From positions 2,707,455 through 2,771,454 of the forward strand of contig NZ_CP124543.1 in NCBI RefSeq assembly GCF_029953635.1: a DNA stretch of 64,000 nucleotides, written 5' to 3'. The DNA is from Halotia branconii CENA392 (lineage in GTDB: Bacteria; Cyanobacteriota; Cyanobacteriia; Cyanobacteriales; Nostocaceae). A program made the translations under genes and the position numbers. Below, one piece after another: positions 1 through 7,978 of this stretch. Under the pieces are notes generated by a model that was not told the DNA's origin, ran no database searches, and was given only the letters and a program-made list of their open reading frames with translations. How positions within the stretch are numbered: the first letter of the stretch is position 1; each line of letters begins with the position of its first letter.

Positions 1-134
1 TTTTTCTTTACAGGCAATTGCACTTGTTTACAACTTCTTTTTTTTTACCGAAAACGAAACAGGTTAGATTAGTTATTAAATACTAAAGACAGTTTCAGAA
101 AAATAATAAGCTAGAACTATTAATAATACATGAT

Positions 135-1790
135 ATGGGACTGAATTTAGTTTCAGCTAATTGGGAGAGTGCTAGTACTCAATTAGTTAAGCAACAACGG
201 ATTATTGCTGCCATTGATTTGGGAACCAATTCTCTACACATGGTAGTAGTAAAAATTGACCCAACCTTACCAGCTTTTAGCATCATCGCCAGAGAAAAAG
301 AAACCGTGAGGTTAGGCGATCGCAATACTACCACGGGGGAACTGAAACCAGAAATCATTGAAAAAGCGATCGCGGCTTTAGGGCGCTTCCAAGAAGTTGC
401 CAAAACCTTCAATGCTGAAACAACTATAGCTGTGGCGACTAGCGCTGTGCGCGAATCTCCTAATGGTCGAGATTTTCTGCACAGAATAGAGAAGGAACTG
501 GATTTAAGCGTTGATTTAATTTCTGGACAAGAAGAGGCGCGACGCATCTATTTAGGTGTGTTATCGGGGATGGAATTTCACAACCAACCCCAGATGATTA
601 TTGATATAGGTGGCGGTTCCACAGAATTGATTTTGGGAGACTGTCATGAACCGCGGACTCTTACCAGTACAAAAGTTGGTGCAGTGCGACTCACTAGCGA
701 GTTAATCACCACCGACCCCATTAGCAATGTAGAATTTCAGTACCTACAAGCTTATGCACGGGGTATGTTAGAACGTGCTGTAGACGAAGTACTGGCAAAT
801 ATCCAGTTTGGTGAATCTCCCCGGTTAATTGGTACTTCTGGCACGATTGAAACCCTCGCCGTGATTCATGCGCGAGAAAATTTGGGTTCGGTTCCTTCTA
901 CTTTTAATGGCTATCAATTTAGTCTTGAAGACTTGCGAAAGTGGGTCAATCGCTTACGCAAACTCACCCATTCCGAAAGGACTGCCATTTCAGGTATGCC
1001 AGATAAGCGGGCTGAAGTGATATTAGCTGGTGCAGTCATTTTACAAGAAGCTATGACTTTGTTAGGTGCTGAATCCATTACAACCTGTGAGCGTTCCCTC
1101 AGAGAAGGCGTGATTGTAGATTGGATGCTAGCCCACGGTTTGATTGAAGATAGACTGCGTTACCAAGGTTCAGTACGCCAACGGAGTATCTTAAAACACG
1201 CCAACAAGTATCACATTACATTAGAGCATAGCGATCGCGTAGCTTCATTTGCCCTCAGTTTATTTGACCAAACTCAAGGTACACTCCACAACTGGGGTAT
1301 TAACGAGCGACAATTACTCTGGGCTGCTGCGATATTACATAATTGTGGTCATTATATTAGCCATTCGGCTCATCACAAGCACTCTTACTATCTCATTCGC
1401 AATGGTGAACTACTCGGCTACACCGAAACCGAGATCGAAATTGTTGCCAATTTAGCGCGTTATCATCGTAAATCTGCACCTAAGAAAAAGCACGAAAATT
1501 ATCGTAACTTACTGAGTAAACAGCACCGACAAATAGTTAATCAATTGAGCAGTATCTTGAGATTAGCAGTCGCCTTAGATAGACGGCAAATTGGAGCGAT
1601 CGCCGGAGTAAAATGTGAGTATTATCCAGAATTTAAACAAGTTAATTTGCAAGTTTTCCCAACTCAACTTGACGATGATTGCGCCTTAGAACTGTGGAGC
1701 TTAAATTTTAAAAAAGGAGTATTTGAAGAAGAATTTGGTGTGAAGTTAGTAGCAAATTTAGAAAATTCTACGATTCCTGACTTTTCTTAA
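135..1790 (+). CDS. ppx: Exopolyphosphatase (Ppx/GppA family)
   Basis: The predicted enzyme hydrolyses terminal phosphates from inorganic polyphosphate and may also act on pppGpp, in the cytoplasm. The 551 residues begin with the ASKHA phosphate-1 motif AIDLGTNS (residues 26-33). The phosphate-2-like motif IDIGGGSTEL lies near residue 156, and a GTSGTIETLA stretch near 235 follows. The C-terminal part (about 340-540) is the HD-like domain of long Ppx proteins, with LHNCGHYISHS near residue 400 where an HD dyad would be expected. The length is slightly above that of E. coli Ppx (513 aa). The gene is monocistronic, with a hairpin just after the stop. Family assignment is firm; the choice between Ppx and GppA activity is inference. 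Confidence 0.93.
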   Translation: MGLNLVSANWESASTQLVKQQRIIAAIDLGTNSLHMVVVKIDPTLPAFSIIAREKETVRLGDRNTTTGELKPEIIEKAIAALGRFQEVAKTFNAETTIAVATSAVRESPNGRDFLHRIEKELDLSVDLISGQEEARRIYLGVLSGMEFHNQPQMIIDIGGGSTELILGDCHEPRTLTSTKVGAVRLTSELITTDPISNVEFQYLQAYARGMLERAVDEVLANIQFGESPRLIGTSGTIETLAVIHARENLGSVPSTFNGYQFSLEDLRKWVNRLRKLTHSERTAISGMPDKRAEVILAGAVILQEAMTLLGAESITTCERSLREGVIVDWMLAHGLIEDRLRYQGSVRQRSILKHANKYHITLEHSDRVASFALSLFDQTQGTLHNWGINERQLLWAAAILHNCGHYISHSAHHKHSYYLIRNGELLGYTETEIEIVANLARYHRKSAPKKKHENYRNLLSKQHRQIVNQLSSILRLAVALDRRQIGAIAGVKCEYYPEFKQVNLQVFPTQLDDDCALELWSLNFKKGVFEEEFGVKLVANLENSTIPDFS

Positions 1791-1801
1791 AAAACAAGCA
1801 T

Positions 1802-1832
1802 GGTGCGTTACCCTAAAACGCACCTTTATATA
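1802..1832 (+). terminator. Rho-independent terminator of ppx
   Basis: Eight-base arms GGTGCGTT (1802-1809) and AACGCACC (1817-1824) enclose a 7-nt loop and are followed by a T-rich run. The hairpin starts 12 bases after the ppx stop codon. Confidence 0.6.
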
Positions 1833-1957
1833 AAAGGGAAAGGGTGAAAGACCAACAAATAGGCACAAAAGACTTTGACGATTGACTGAAATTTCTTCAT
1901 CTAAGCTGTGATTGGTGCTAGCGTTAAAAATAGAATTTCACATAAAAGCATTACACT

Positions 1958-2176
1958 ATGTCCTCAGCAGCAATTACTACTGTAGTGAAAATGATGGAAT
2001 CTTTACCAATTGAAGTACAGAATCAGGTTGTAGATCATCTTCGAGACTACATTAATGATATGCAAGATGAAATTCAATGGAGTGAATCCTTCCAGAGAAC
2101 CCAACAAAAACTGATAGCGGCTGCACAACGTGCTAAACAAGAAATTGCTGAGGCATTGGATTACGACAAACTATGA
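1958..2176 (+). CDS. Antitoxin-like small protein of a type II TA pair
   Basis: A 72-aa acidic, mostly helical protein that I cannot assign to a named antitoxin family. It is called an antitoxin from context. Its stop overlaps the start of the next gene as ATGA (2173-2176), the usual translational coupling of antitoxin and RelE/ParE-like toxin. The N-terminal part (residues 1-30) could be the dimerisation or DNA-binding part, and the charged C-terminal half could be the toxin-binding tail. Similar short proteins with the phrase 'LPIEVQNQVVDHLRDYI' sit before RelE-like genes in cyanobacteria. Its promoter probably lies in the 165-nt gap after ppx. Confidence 0.6.
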   Translation: MSSAAITTVVKMMESLPIEVQNQVVDHLRDYINDMQDEIQWSESFQRTQQKLIAAAQRAKQEIAEALDYDKL

Positions 2177-2472
2177 AGTCGGCAGTGCTGCCCTCATTTT
2201 GGTCTGAATATTGGCATTTGAGCGACAATATCAGACAAAGCGCTAGGAAAGCTTATCGATTGTGGGCAAAAAATCCGTTTCATCCGTCTTTGCATTTCAA
2301 GTGCATCAATAGCCAAGAGAGTCTTTGGTCTGTAAGAGTGACTAGAGGTTATCGAGCGCTTGGGGTGCTAGAAGGTGATGATGAAACTCTACTATTCCCT
2401 GTCTTAGAATTACTGATACATTTGCGTCGCTTTCAGCATGTGATAAGTAATAATCAACTGCGTCAAAGCTAG
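2173..2472 (+). CDS. RelE/ParE-superfamily toxin, probably with eroded C-terminus
   Basis: The predicted protein has 99 residues. Residues 1-73 match the RelE/ParE-like fold: helices, then the 'NPFHPSLHFKCI' and 'WSVRVTRGYRALGVLEGD' strands typical of cyanobacterial members. These normally finish with a Trp-rich strand and an HxxY element (WFWIGxHxxY). Here the reading frame instead runs into sequence antisense to the convergent phosphoribulokinase-like gene (overlap 2410-2472), giving a non-homologous tail. The last strand seems lost, so toxicity is doubtful. The intact antitoxin and ATGA coupling remain. Homology of the first 73 residues is fairly clear; loss of function is inference. Confidence 0.6.
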   Translation: MKSAVLPSFWSEYWHLSDNIRQSARKAYRLWAKNPFHPSLHFKCINSQESLWSVRVTRGYRALGVLEGDDETLLFPVLELLIHLRRFQHVISNNQLRQS

Positions 2473-3351
2473 AGGATAACTTTGCAACGTCTCTCCTGTT
2501 GTGCCAGCGACTTTACCAAGTTCTGGGTTACTCTCGCGATCGCATACACTGTGTAAATAAGGCATATCAGAACACATCACATGTTCTAATTTATTCACCT
2601 GCTCCAAAGTAGCATGACCATCAACTTCCAAGACATCTACGGGTTTACTCATGTCTCGGTCTAATCCCAGGCGGATCGCTGAATCAGAATCACCAGTACT
2701 AGATTTGATAATCGGCGTAAAATCTGGGTGGGGAATTGTCGGACGAAGTACTAAACGCACATTCAAATGTCCATTAGTTTCATCATCTTCGCCATTGGGC
2801 GGATAAAAACTAACTACAATATCTGACCATTGTCTCTGTGGACGGATATACTGTTCTGAATCTGGTTCGCGCTTTTCTAGTTCTGCTAATACCTGTTCAG
2901 CACTGTAGCCACGCTTTTGGGTATCCCGTTTAACTTTCCACTTGGCGCGCAATTGTTCAGGCGGTGCTAGGTAAACTTTAACGTCATAAGCGTCACGGGC
3001 AGCACGGGTAGAATAACCGAGTAATCCTTCAATAATTACAAATTTATTTGGCTTGATATAGTGTGGTGCTTCAAAAGTACCAGTTTTATGGCTGTAAACT
3101 GGTTTGAGGATTGGCTGCCCTGTGCGTAACAAAGACAGGTGCTGCTGCATAATATCTAGATGATTGCAGTCAGGATGAAGAGCCGTAATTCCAATTTCTG
3201 CTCTTTGCTGACGATCATAACGATGGTAATCATCTGTGCAAATGAGCGTGACATTTTCTGGCCCTAATACCTGAGCAATTCCTTTAGTCAATGTTGTTTT
3301 TCCGGCGGCGCTGTCACCGACAATACCTAGAATTATTGGACGGCTCATCAT
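2410..3351 (-). CDS. Phosphoribulokinase/uridine kinase family protein (not the Calvin-cycle PRK)
   Basis: A P-loop kinase of 313 aa. GDSAAGKTT (residues about 12-20) is the Walker A motif. CTDDYHRYDRQQR (about 38-50) resembles the PRK substrate-binding segment with its Asp pair, and IIEGLLGYS corresponds to Walker B. The product would phosphorylate a ribulose- or uridine-like substrate with ATP. The cyanobacterial Calvin-cycle PRK is about 330 aa, starts differently and carries regulatory cysteines near the P-loop (GDSGCGKST). Here that position is Ala, so thioredoxin/CP12 regulation of the usual kind is not expected. The substrate is unknown. The 3' end overlaps the convergent toxin gene by 63 nt. 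Confidence 0.8.
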   Translation of the reverse strand: MMSRPIILGIVGDSAAGKTTLTKGIAQVLGPENVTLICTDDYHRYDRQQRAEIGITALHPDCNHLDIMQQHLSLLRTGQPILKPVYSHKTGTFEAPHYIKPNKFVIIEGLLGYSTRAARDAYDVKVYLAPPEQLRAKWKVKRDTQKRGYSAEQVLAELEKREPDSEQYIRPQRQWSDIVVSFYPPNGEDDETNGHLNVRLVLRPTIPHPDFTPIIKSSTGDSDSAIRLGLDRDMSKPVDVLEVDGHATLEQVNKLEHVMCSDMPYLHSVCDRESNPELGKVAGTTGETLQSYPLALTQLIITYHMLKATQMYQ

Positions 3352-3648
3352 CCCCCCTCTAATACGAGCAAGACTAGTGATAAATTTTGCAGATAATATT
3401 TCTCATTCTAGAAGGGAATGAGCTAAGTGAATCAAACAAAAACATTGTATGCAACATCTCTATACATATATTTTCTCTATATTTTGCTTACTACAAACAT
3501 TTTTTGGTAATTGCTTTATCTTGACAAAATCGCTCTTTGGGATAATAGGCAATATATTACACAAATACTTACTATGACAGTTATCAGTTACTAGTGAACA
3601 GTCACAAAACATTTGATAACTGTTGACTGTTAACTGTTCACTGATTTA
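3352..3648. other. Intergenic divergent region with short dispersed repeat
   Basis: No gene seen. The last 70 bases (about 3577-3645) consist of alternating 'AACTGTTGACTGTTAACTG'-type sequence. Related stretches occur before cobW (about 9636-9675) and near 14225-14268. The promoters of the two flanking divergent genes should lie here, but no confident -35/-10 pair is visible. Confidence 0.4.
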
Positions 3649-5355
3649 ATGTCCACAGTCAAAGAAGTATTGCATATTAGCAATATTTGGCTGGCTTTGA
3701 GATATACCAGAGTAATAGAGCCGTATTTGGGATCACGACAGGGCAGGGTTATGGTGACGTTAAATATTTCCGATTTGGAACAAGTTGATAAGTTTCGTCA
3801 TCTTCAGTTAACTTTGCGCGATCGCTGGAAAACTATCGAGCTATTTGACAATAGTGAGGCGGATATTATTATCATTCCCTCCTTGAGTATCGACCAGCGC
3901 GAACTCCGCAAAATAGAAGGCTGTGAACATTATGAAGAAAGATTGCTATTTTCTTTGATGCGTCTGCGAAATCCTCGCACTAGGCTAATTTATGTTACAT
4001 CAATGCCTTTGCATCCCAGCATTATTGATTATTATCTACAACTGTTACCCGGAATCCCCTTTTCTCATGCCCGTAATCGCTTATTGCTCCTTTCTACTTA
4101 CGATTCTTCCTTAAAACCTTTGAGCGAAAAGATTTTAGAACGTCCTCGCTTACTAGAACGGATTCGTCAAGCTGTAAGGCTAGAAAAATCATTTATGGCG
4201 TGTTACAACGCGACATTTTTGGAAGCAGAATTATCTTTAAAATTAAATGTCCCTTTGTATGCAGCCGCACCAGATTTACAAATTTTAGGGACAAAAAGTG
4301 GTAGTCGGCAAATATTTGCTGAAAGTGGAGTTCCTTATCCAGATGGTAGTGAAAGAATTTGGAATACCCCAGATTTAGCCCAAGCGGCTTGTGATTTGTG
4401 GGAACGTCAACCGACATTAAAACGCATGGTGGTGAAACTCAACGAAGGTATTTCTGGAGAAGGAAATGCCCTACTTGATCTTAGACCCATTATGAACGTA
4501 GCACCAAATCAAGCTTCTCATGCCGAAAGAATTACAGCAATAAGCGATCGCCTCTCCAGTTTGCGCTTTCAAGCTAAAAAAGAAACTTGGGAAAACTTTT
4601 CAGGGCGGATTCCTGAATTGGGGGCGATTGTAGAAGCATTTGTCGAAGGAGAAGTCAAGCGATCGCCCAGTGTCCAAGGACGCATTACACCGAATGGCGA
4701 AGTAGAAATTCTCTCAACCCATGACCAAATTCTCGGTGGCCCAGACGGTCAGATTTATCTGGGTTGCCGATTTCCCGCCGATGAAAGTTATCGATTGCAA
4801 TTACAACAACTGGGGTTACAAGTCGGCAGAACCCTGGCAGAAAAGGGCGCATTAGAACGCTTTGGAGTCGATTTTATCGCCGTTGATCAAGGTAACGGTG
4901 ATTGGGATATTCAGGCGATCGAAATTAACCTGCGTAAAGGTGGCACTACCCATCCTTTTATGACCTTAAAATTATTAACAACTGGTCGCTATGACCTCTC
5001 TACAGGGTTATTTTACAGTCAGCAAGGTCGTCCAAAATACTATATTGCCACCGACAACCTGCAAAAAGACCGCTATCGAGGATTACTGCCTAACGATTTG
5101 ATGGATATCATCGCTCATCACAGGCTGCACTTTGATACTGGTAATGAAACAGGCACAGTATTTCATCTCATGGGTTGTTTGTCTCAGTTTGGTAAATTAG
5201 GATTAACCAGTATTGGTGATTCCCCGCAACAAGCAGAGGACATTTATAACAAAGTCGTCAAAGTTTTAGATGAAGAAAGCCACAGCGACAATGATAATTT
5301 TCCTTTGTTCTCCGATTACGTCTTTCCTATTGCTGGGGATGGATATAGTTATTAA
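3649..5355 (+). CDS. ATP-grasp protein, peptide ligase PGM1-related
   Basis: A 568-aa protein of the cyanobacterial family annotated as PGM1-related, after the ATP-grasp peptide ligase of pheganomycin synthesis. Recognisable stretches are the N-terminal 'RKIEGCEHYEERLLFSLMRL', a central 'YAAAPDLQILGTKSGSR' segment at the start of the ATP-grasp fold, 'MVVKLNEGISGEGNA' (ATP-binding Lys and Gly-rich loop, about 260-275), and 'AIEINLRKGGTTHPFM' near residue 425, which has the Glu/Asn metal ligands of ATP-grasp enzymes. An ATP-dependent carboxylate-amine ligation is predicted with unknown substrates. A later start at 3751 is possible. No biosynthetic neighbours are seen; the downstream gene is convergent. 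Confidence 0.75.
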   Translation: MSTVKEVLHISNIWLALRYTRVIEPYLGSRQGRVMVTLNISDLEQVDKFRHLQLTLRDRWKTIELFDNSEADIIIIPSLSIDQRELRKIEGCEHYEERLLFSLMRLRNPRTRLIYVTSMPLHPSIIDYYLQLLPGIPFSHARNRLLLLSTYDSSLKPLSEKILERPRLLERIRQAVRLEKSFMACYNATFLEAELSLKLNVPLYAAAPDLQILGTKSGSRQIFAESGVPYPDGSERIWNTPDLAQAACDLWERQPTLKRMVVKLNEGISGEGNALLDLRPIMNVAPNQASHAERITAISDRLSSLRFQAKKETWENFSGRIPELGAIVEAFVEGEVKRSPSVQGRITPNGEVEILSTHDQILGGPDGQIYLGCRFPADESYRLQLQQLGLQVGRTLAEKGALERFGVDFIAVDQGNGDWDIQAIEINLRKGGTTHPFMTLKLLTTGRYDLSTGLFYSQQGRPKYYIATDNLQKDRYRGLLPNDLMDIIAHHRLHFDTGNETGTVFHLMGCLSQFGKLGLTSIGDSPQQAEDIYNKVVKVLDEESHSDNDNFPLFSDYVFPIAGDGYSY

Positions 5356-5371
5356 TAATTTATTTTTGTGC

Positions 5372-5418
5372 CTTAGTGTCTTCGTGGTAAGTAAAACTTC
5401 AACCACAAAGGCACTAAG
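5372..5418. repeat. Imperfect inverted repeat between convergent genes
   Basis: Arms CTTAGTGTCTTCGTGGT (5372-5388) and ACCACAAAGGCACTAAG (5402-5418) pair with two mismatches. The same phrase ('CTTAGTGCCTTTGTGGT') recurs near 10914-10930, so this is a dispersed repeat. Its position between two gene 3' ends would suit a bidirectional terminator. Confidence 0.6.
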
Positions 5419-5445
5419 ACACCAAGTATTTATAGATTCCTACGA

Positions 5446-7080
5446 TTATTTTTCTACTGGTAAAATATTTGGAGGAATTTCCCGAACTAGACGAAACGGG
5501 AATGCCGCAGTTGAAGCTAACTGAGCATAATCTGGTGTGAGAAAAACTGCATATTTTTCAGCTTCAGGAGTTAACTGTGCTGCCATTGCCAAAACTATCG
5601 CTTGAGTAAACTTACGAACATCAGCGGCTTGTTCGCCTACTATTTCACCACCACTAAAAGGTGTGTTGGGTTGTCCGGCCTGATCCAAAGTGGTACTAGG
5701 ATCTTTGACACTCAAATGAGTACCCCCAACTATTCCAACTAGCCATTTGGGGGATGTAATTTTACTAAATGGTATAATTTGCTCAGTTAAGGCTGGGGTA
5801 CTTTTATCTGCGGAAGCTGCCAATATTAAGGTAGGTACTTGCAACTTTGTCAAACCTGTTTCGCCAAAGATTAAAGAAGTTGTCGGACTAAAAGCGATCG
5901 CCTGTTTGATTCTATTATCTTGCAATTGATAACTGTTTTCTGGAAGTTCTTGGGCAACACACTGAATAGTTTCTCCCAGGCTTAAAACAGCCAAGTTACC
6001 TTGACAGCGCTGTTTGAGGTTTTTCAGTTGTAACTCGGCTCCCGCAACTGCTAAGGCTGTACCACCGCCAAAAGAATAGCCCAGAACCATCACATTGTTA
6101 GTTGCAAGTTTGCCTTGCAGTGGGTTGTTAGCCGTTTGATTGAGCTGTTCTAATTGATCAATCACAAAACTTACATCTTTGGGACGATCTAAAAACTCTT
6201 GGGGCTTCAAAAACCTAGTTTTACCTGCTGCTGCTAAGTTGATATTGGTTCCATCGCTGCCAGGATGTTCTAAAGCTACAAATATATAACCGTAAGATGC
6301 GAGATGTTCAGCTAAGTAGCGCAAATCAGTACGGTTTGATCCCAAGCCATGACTATATACAATTACAGGTTTGTCAATGGTTGCAGCAGTTGACCAATAA
6401 ATATCAACAGGAATATTGCGATCGCGCTTTTGATCGTTCCATTGCAAGTTGAGTACTTGTACTGAAGCGGTTCCTGGCTGGGTAGGATCAAAAGGTAAAG
6501 AAATCTGCGGTTTTTTGGGGTCGAGTTGGGGTGAAATTGCTAACATAAACTGTTGAGTACGCCAAAAAGCCGTGTTCAAACTCTTGGCTACAGTCAACGC
6601 CTGTGGTAGATCAATTTTTAGGTATTGACTAGGATAGGCAGCAATAAAATTCAATACTGAAAGACCTTGTGGCGCAGTAGAACCTAATACCAATCCGGCT
6701 CTGAGTGCTTGTACTCCAGCTTGATCCTCTCTAACTACGGCACTAGAAAGATCGTTGAGAACCGTTGTGCCAATTTGGGTATTGAGTAACCGACTAATGG
6801 TAACAACATTAATTGGTAATTTCATTCTCAGTGCGTCCATGATGAAGCGGCGCTGTGGTTCAGATAATCTATTAGTGTAGGACGCTAAACTTGCAGGTAA
6901 TTCTCCAGTTTCCGCCGCCTTTTGTAACTCAGTTAGGGAAATGGATTCTTCCAAAAGTCCAACACGCACAACAACCGTGTCGGCAGCTTGTACAGAGGTA
7001 TTTGCCCCAAAAAACTGTGTCAGAGCGATCGCCCAAAATAGACCTGCAACTATTTTGAAACTTTTCCAGCTTTTTCCCAT
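5446..7080 (-). CDS. Secreted alpha/beta hydrolase with N-terminal DUF1400 domain
   Basis: The chosen ATG at 7080 gives 544 aa; a TTG 15 bases upstream is less likely. The N-terminus carries a signal peptide: a basic stretch, a hydrophobic core near 'IVAGLFWAIALTQFFG', then Ala-X-Ala-like 'VQAAD'. Residues about 35-160 match the cyanobacterial DUF1400 domain. The C-terminal alpha/beta hydrolase has an oxyanion-type 'YSHGLGSNR', the nucleophile elbow GYSFGGG and a late 'GGTHLSV' that supplies the probable catalytic His. It resembles platelet-activating-factor-acetylhydrolase-like or dienelactone-hydrolase-like lipases. The substrate is unknown; periplasmic location is inferred from the signal. 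Confidence 0.85.
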   Translation of the reverse strand: MGKSWKSFKIVAGLFWAIALTQFFGANTSVQAADTVVVRVGLLEESISLTELQKAAETGELPASLASYTNRLSEPQRRFIMDALRMKLPINVVTISRLLNTQIGTTVLNDLSSAVVREDQAGVQALRAGLVLGSTAPQGLSVLNFIAAYPSQYLKIDLPQALTVAKSLNTAFWRTQQFMLAISPQLDPKKPQISLPFDPTQPGTASVQVLNLQWNDQKRDRNIPVDIYWSTAATIDKPVIVYSHGLGSNRTDLRYLAEHLASYGYIFVALEHPGSDGTNINLAAAGKTRFLKPQEFLDRPKDVSFVIDQLEQLNQTANNPLQGKLATNNVMVLGYSFGGGTALAVAGAELQLKNLKQRCQGNLAVLSLGETIQCVAQELPENSYQLQDNRIKQAIAFSPTTSLIFGETGLTKLQVPTLILAASADKSTPALTEQIIPFSKITSPKWLVGIVGGTHLSVKDPSTTLDQAGQPNTPFSGGEIVGEQAADVRKFTQAIVLAMAAQLTPEAEKYAVFLTPDYAQLASTAAFPFRLVREIPPNILPVEK

Positions 7081-7290
7081 AAACTTTGTTATCAATTAAT
7101 ACTTCCGGGAATATAACTGATATTTGTATATTTAACCAATTACTCAAAACTTTTAAGCTCATCCCACCTCTAAAAGGGGATAGGATTTCGTGTCAGTGGT
7201 CAGTGGTTATTAGTCAGTGGTTATACCGTTTCACTTTAAAGTTGATACATTTGGGCAAGCAGAGGAGGCAGGGGGAGTAAGATGTGAAAT

Positions 7291-7323
7291 AAAAAGGCGT
7301 GAAGAAAAAACTCACGCCTTTTT
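7291..7323 (-). terminator. Strong hairpin terminator (bidirectional shape)
   Basis: Perfect 12-bp arms AAAAAGGCGTGA (7291-7302) and TCACGCCTTTTT (7312-7323) with a 9-nt loop. On the minus strand the hairpin ends in a T-rich run, 49 bases past the stop of the 50-aa gene. Confidence 0.75.
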
Positions 7324-7371
7324 GTTATTACATTCCTTAAAGATAGATGTCATTTATTGCTATGTTATTCT

Positions 7372-7524
7372 TTACCAATTATCATCTTTATCTTTCTTGT
7401 GAGGCTCTCCTGTAAAAGGTTGTACGCCAGTATTAGGGTAAGCATCATCATTAGGCCCAAAAATCCGCATTGCAGCTTCAGAAATATACTGGGTGATGTT
7501 AGAAATGATTTTGGAAACAGCCAT
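7372..7524 (-). CDS. Conserved small cyanobacterial protein, 50 aa, function unknown
   Basis: This short gene encodes MAVSKIISNITQYISEAA followed by MRIFGPNDDAYPNTGVQPFT and a charged tail ending in DNW. An AAGGAG ribosome-binding site sits 9 bases before the ATG, and a perfect hairpin terminator lies 49 bases beyond the stop, so it looks like a complete expressed unit. The first 22 residues can form an amphipathic helix. A Pro/Gly-containing middle and a Lys/Asp-rich end follow. I recall very similar short proteins in Nostoc-type genomes but no function. No cofactor motif is visible. Confidence 0.7.
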   Translation of the reverse strand: MAVSKIISNITQYISEAAMRIFGPNDDAYPNTGVQPFTGEPHKKDKDDNW

Positions 7525-7737
7525 AATATTAGACTCCTTACTTTGAGCCACTATTAATCGTGATGTCTATACTTTAGTTCTAATCTTGATTGCATTGCTC
7601 AGATTCTCAACATATTGACAATCTATGCAAAGATTGTTTAGATATGTTTGCAATACTTTAGCTTGTCTATAAGTCAAACTTGCCTCTTCAATTGTAATTA
7701 TAACTGAGCTATTGATTCAACATACACCCCTGCGGTA

Positions 7738-7776
7738 GGGCAGTCCGGTCTTAGAGTTTCCCCATAAGGAACTGCC
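7738..7776. repeat. Dispersed palindromic repeat, diverged copy
   Basis: The stretch begins GGGCAGTCCGGTCTT and ends AACTGCC. It matches the better preserved copies at 22903-22943 and 24820-24859 (GGCAGTGCGGTCTTGGGG...CCCC...ACTGCC). Confidence 0.55.
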
Positions 7777-7807
7777 ATCATAGGTATTTGTATTTTTACC
7801 TACTACT

Positions 7808-7961
7808 TAGTGGTTTACCAACCCGATTTTGCGGTGTAGGTCGAGCTGGGGGATAGGGAAAGAATTTTCTCCCCCTGCTACCCCTGCTACCCCTGCTACC
7901 CCTGCTACCCCTGCCTCCCCTGCCTGCTTCCACCTGTCATTTTTGGGTTGACAGAGTACTA
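7808..7961. repeat. MITE-like dispersed repeat, copy A
   Basis: This 154-base segment aligns end to end with 29852-29990. Both copies start TAGT(G/A)GTT(T/C)ACCAACCC, continue with a purine-rich then pyrimidine-rich middle, and end CACCTGTCATTTTTG..TTGACAG..(A)CTA. The ends are imperfect inverted repeats of each other (TAGT...CAACCC). No reading frame is conserved. The middle holds the 9-bp tandem repeat listed separately. Confidence 0.6.
7875..7928. repeat. 9-bp tandem repeat (CTGCTACCC)n
   Basis: Four exact units of CTGCTACCC (7875-7910) are followed by two diverged units (CTGCCTCCC, CTGCCTGCT). There are no spacers, so this is a simple tandem array inside the MITE-like element. Confidence 0.85.
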
Positions 7962-7978
7962 GTTAGTGCCTATCGGGA

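Noticed and set aside
7875..7928. Possible CRISPR-like array
   Set aside because: Units are 9 bases and contiguous, with no spacers; it is a simple tandem repeat.
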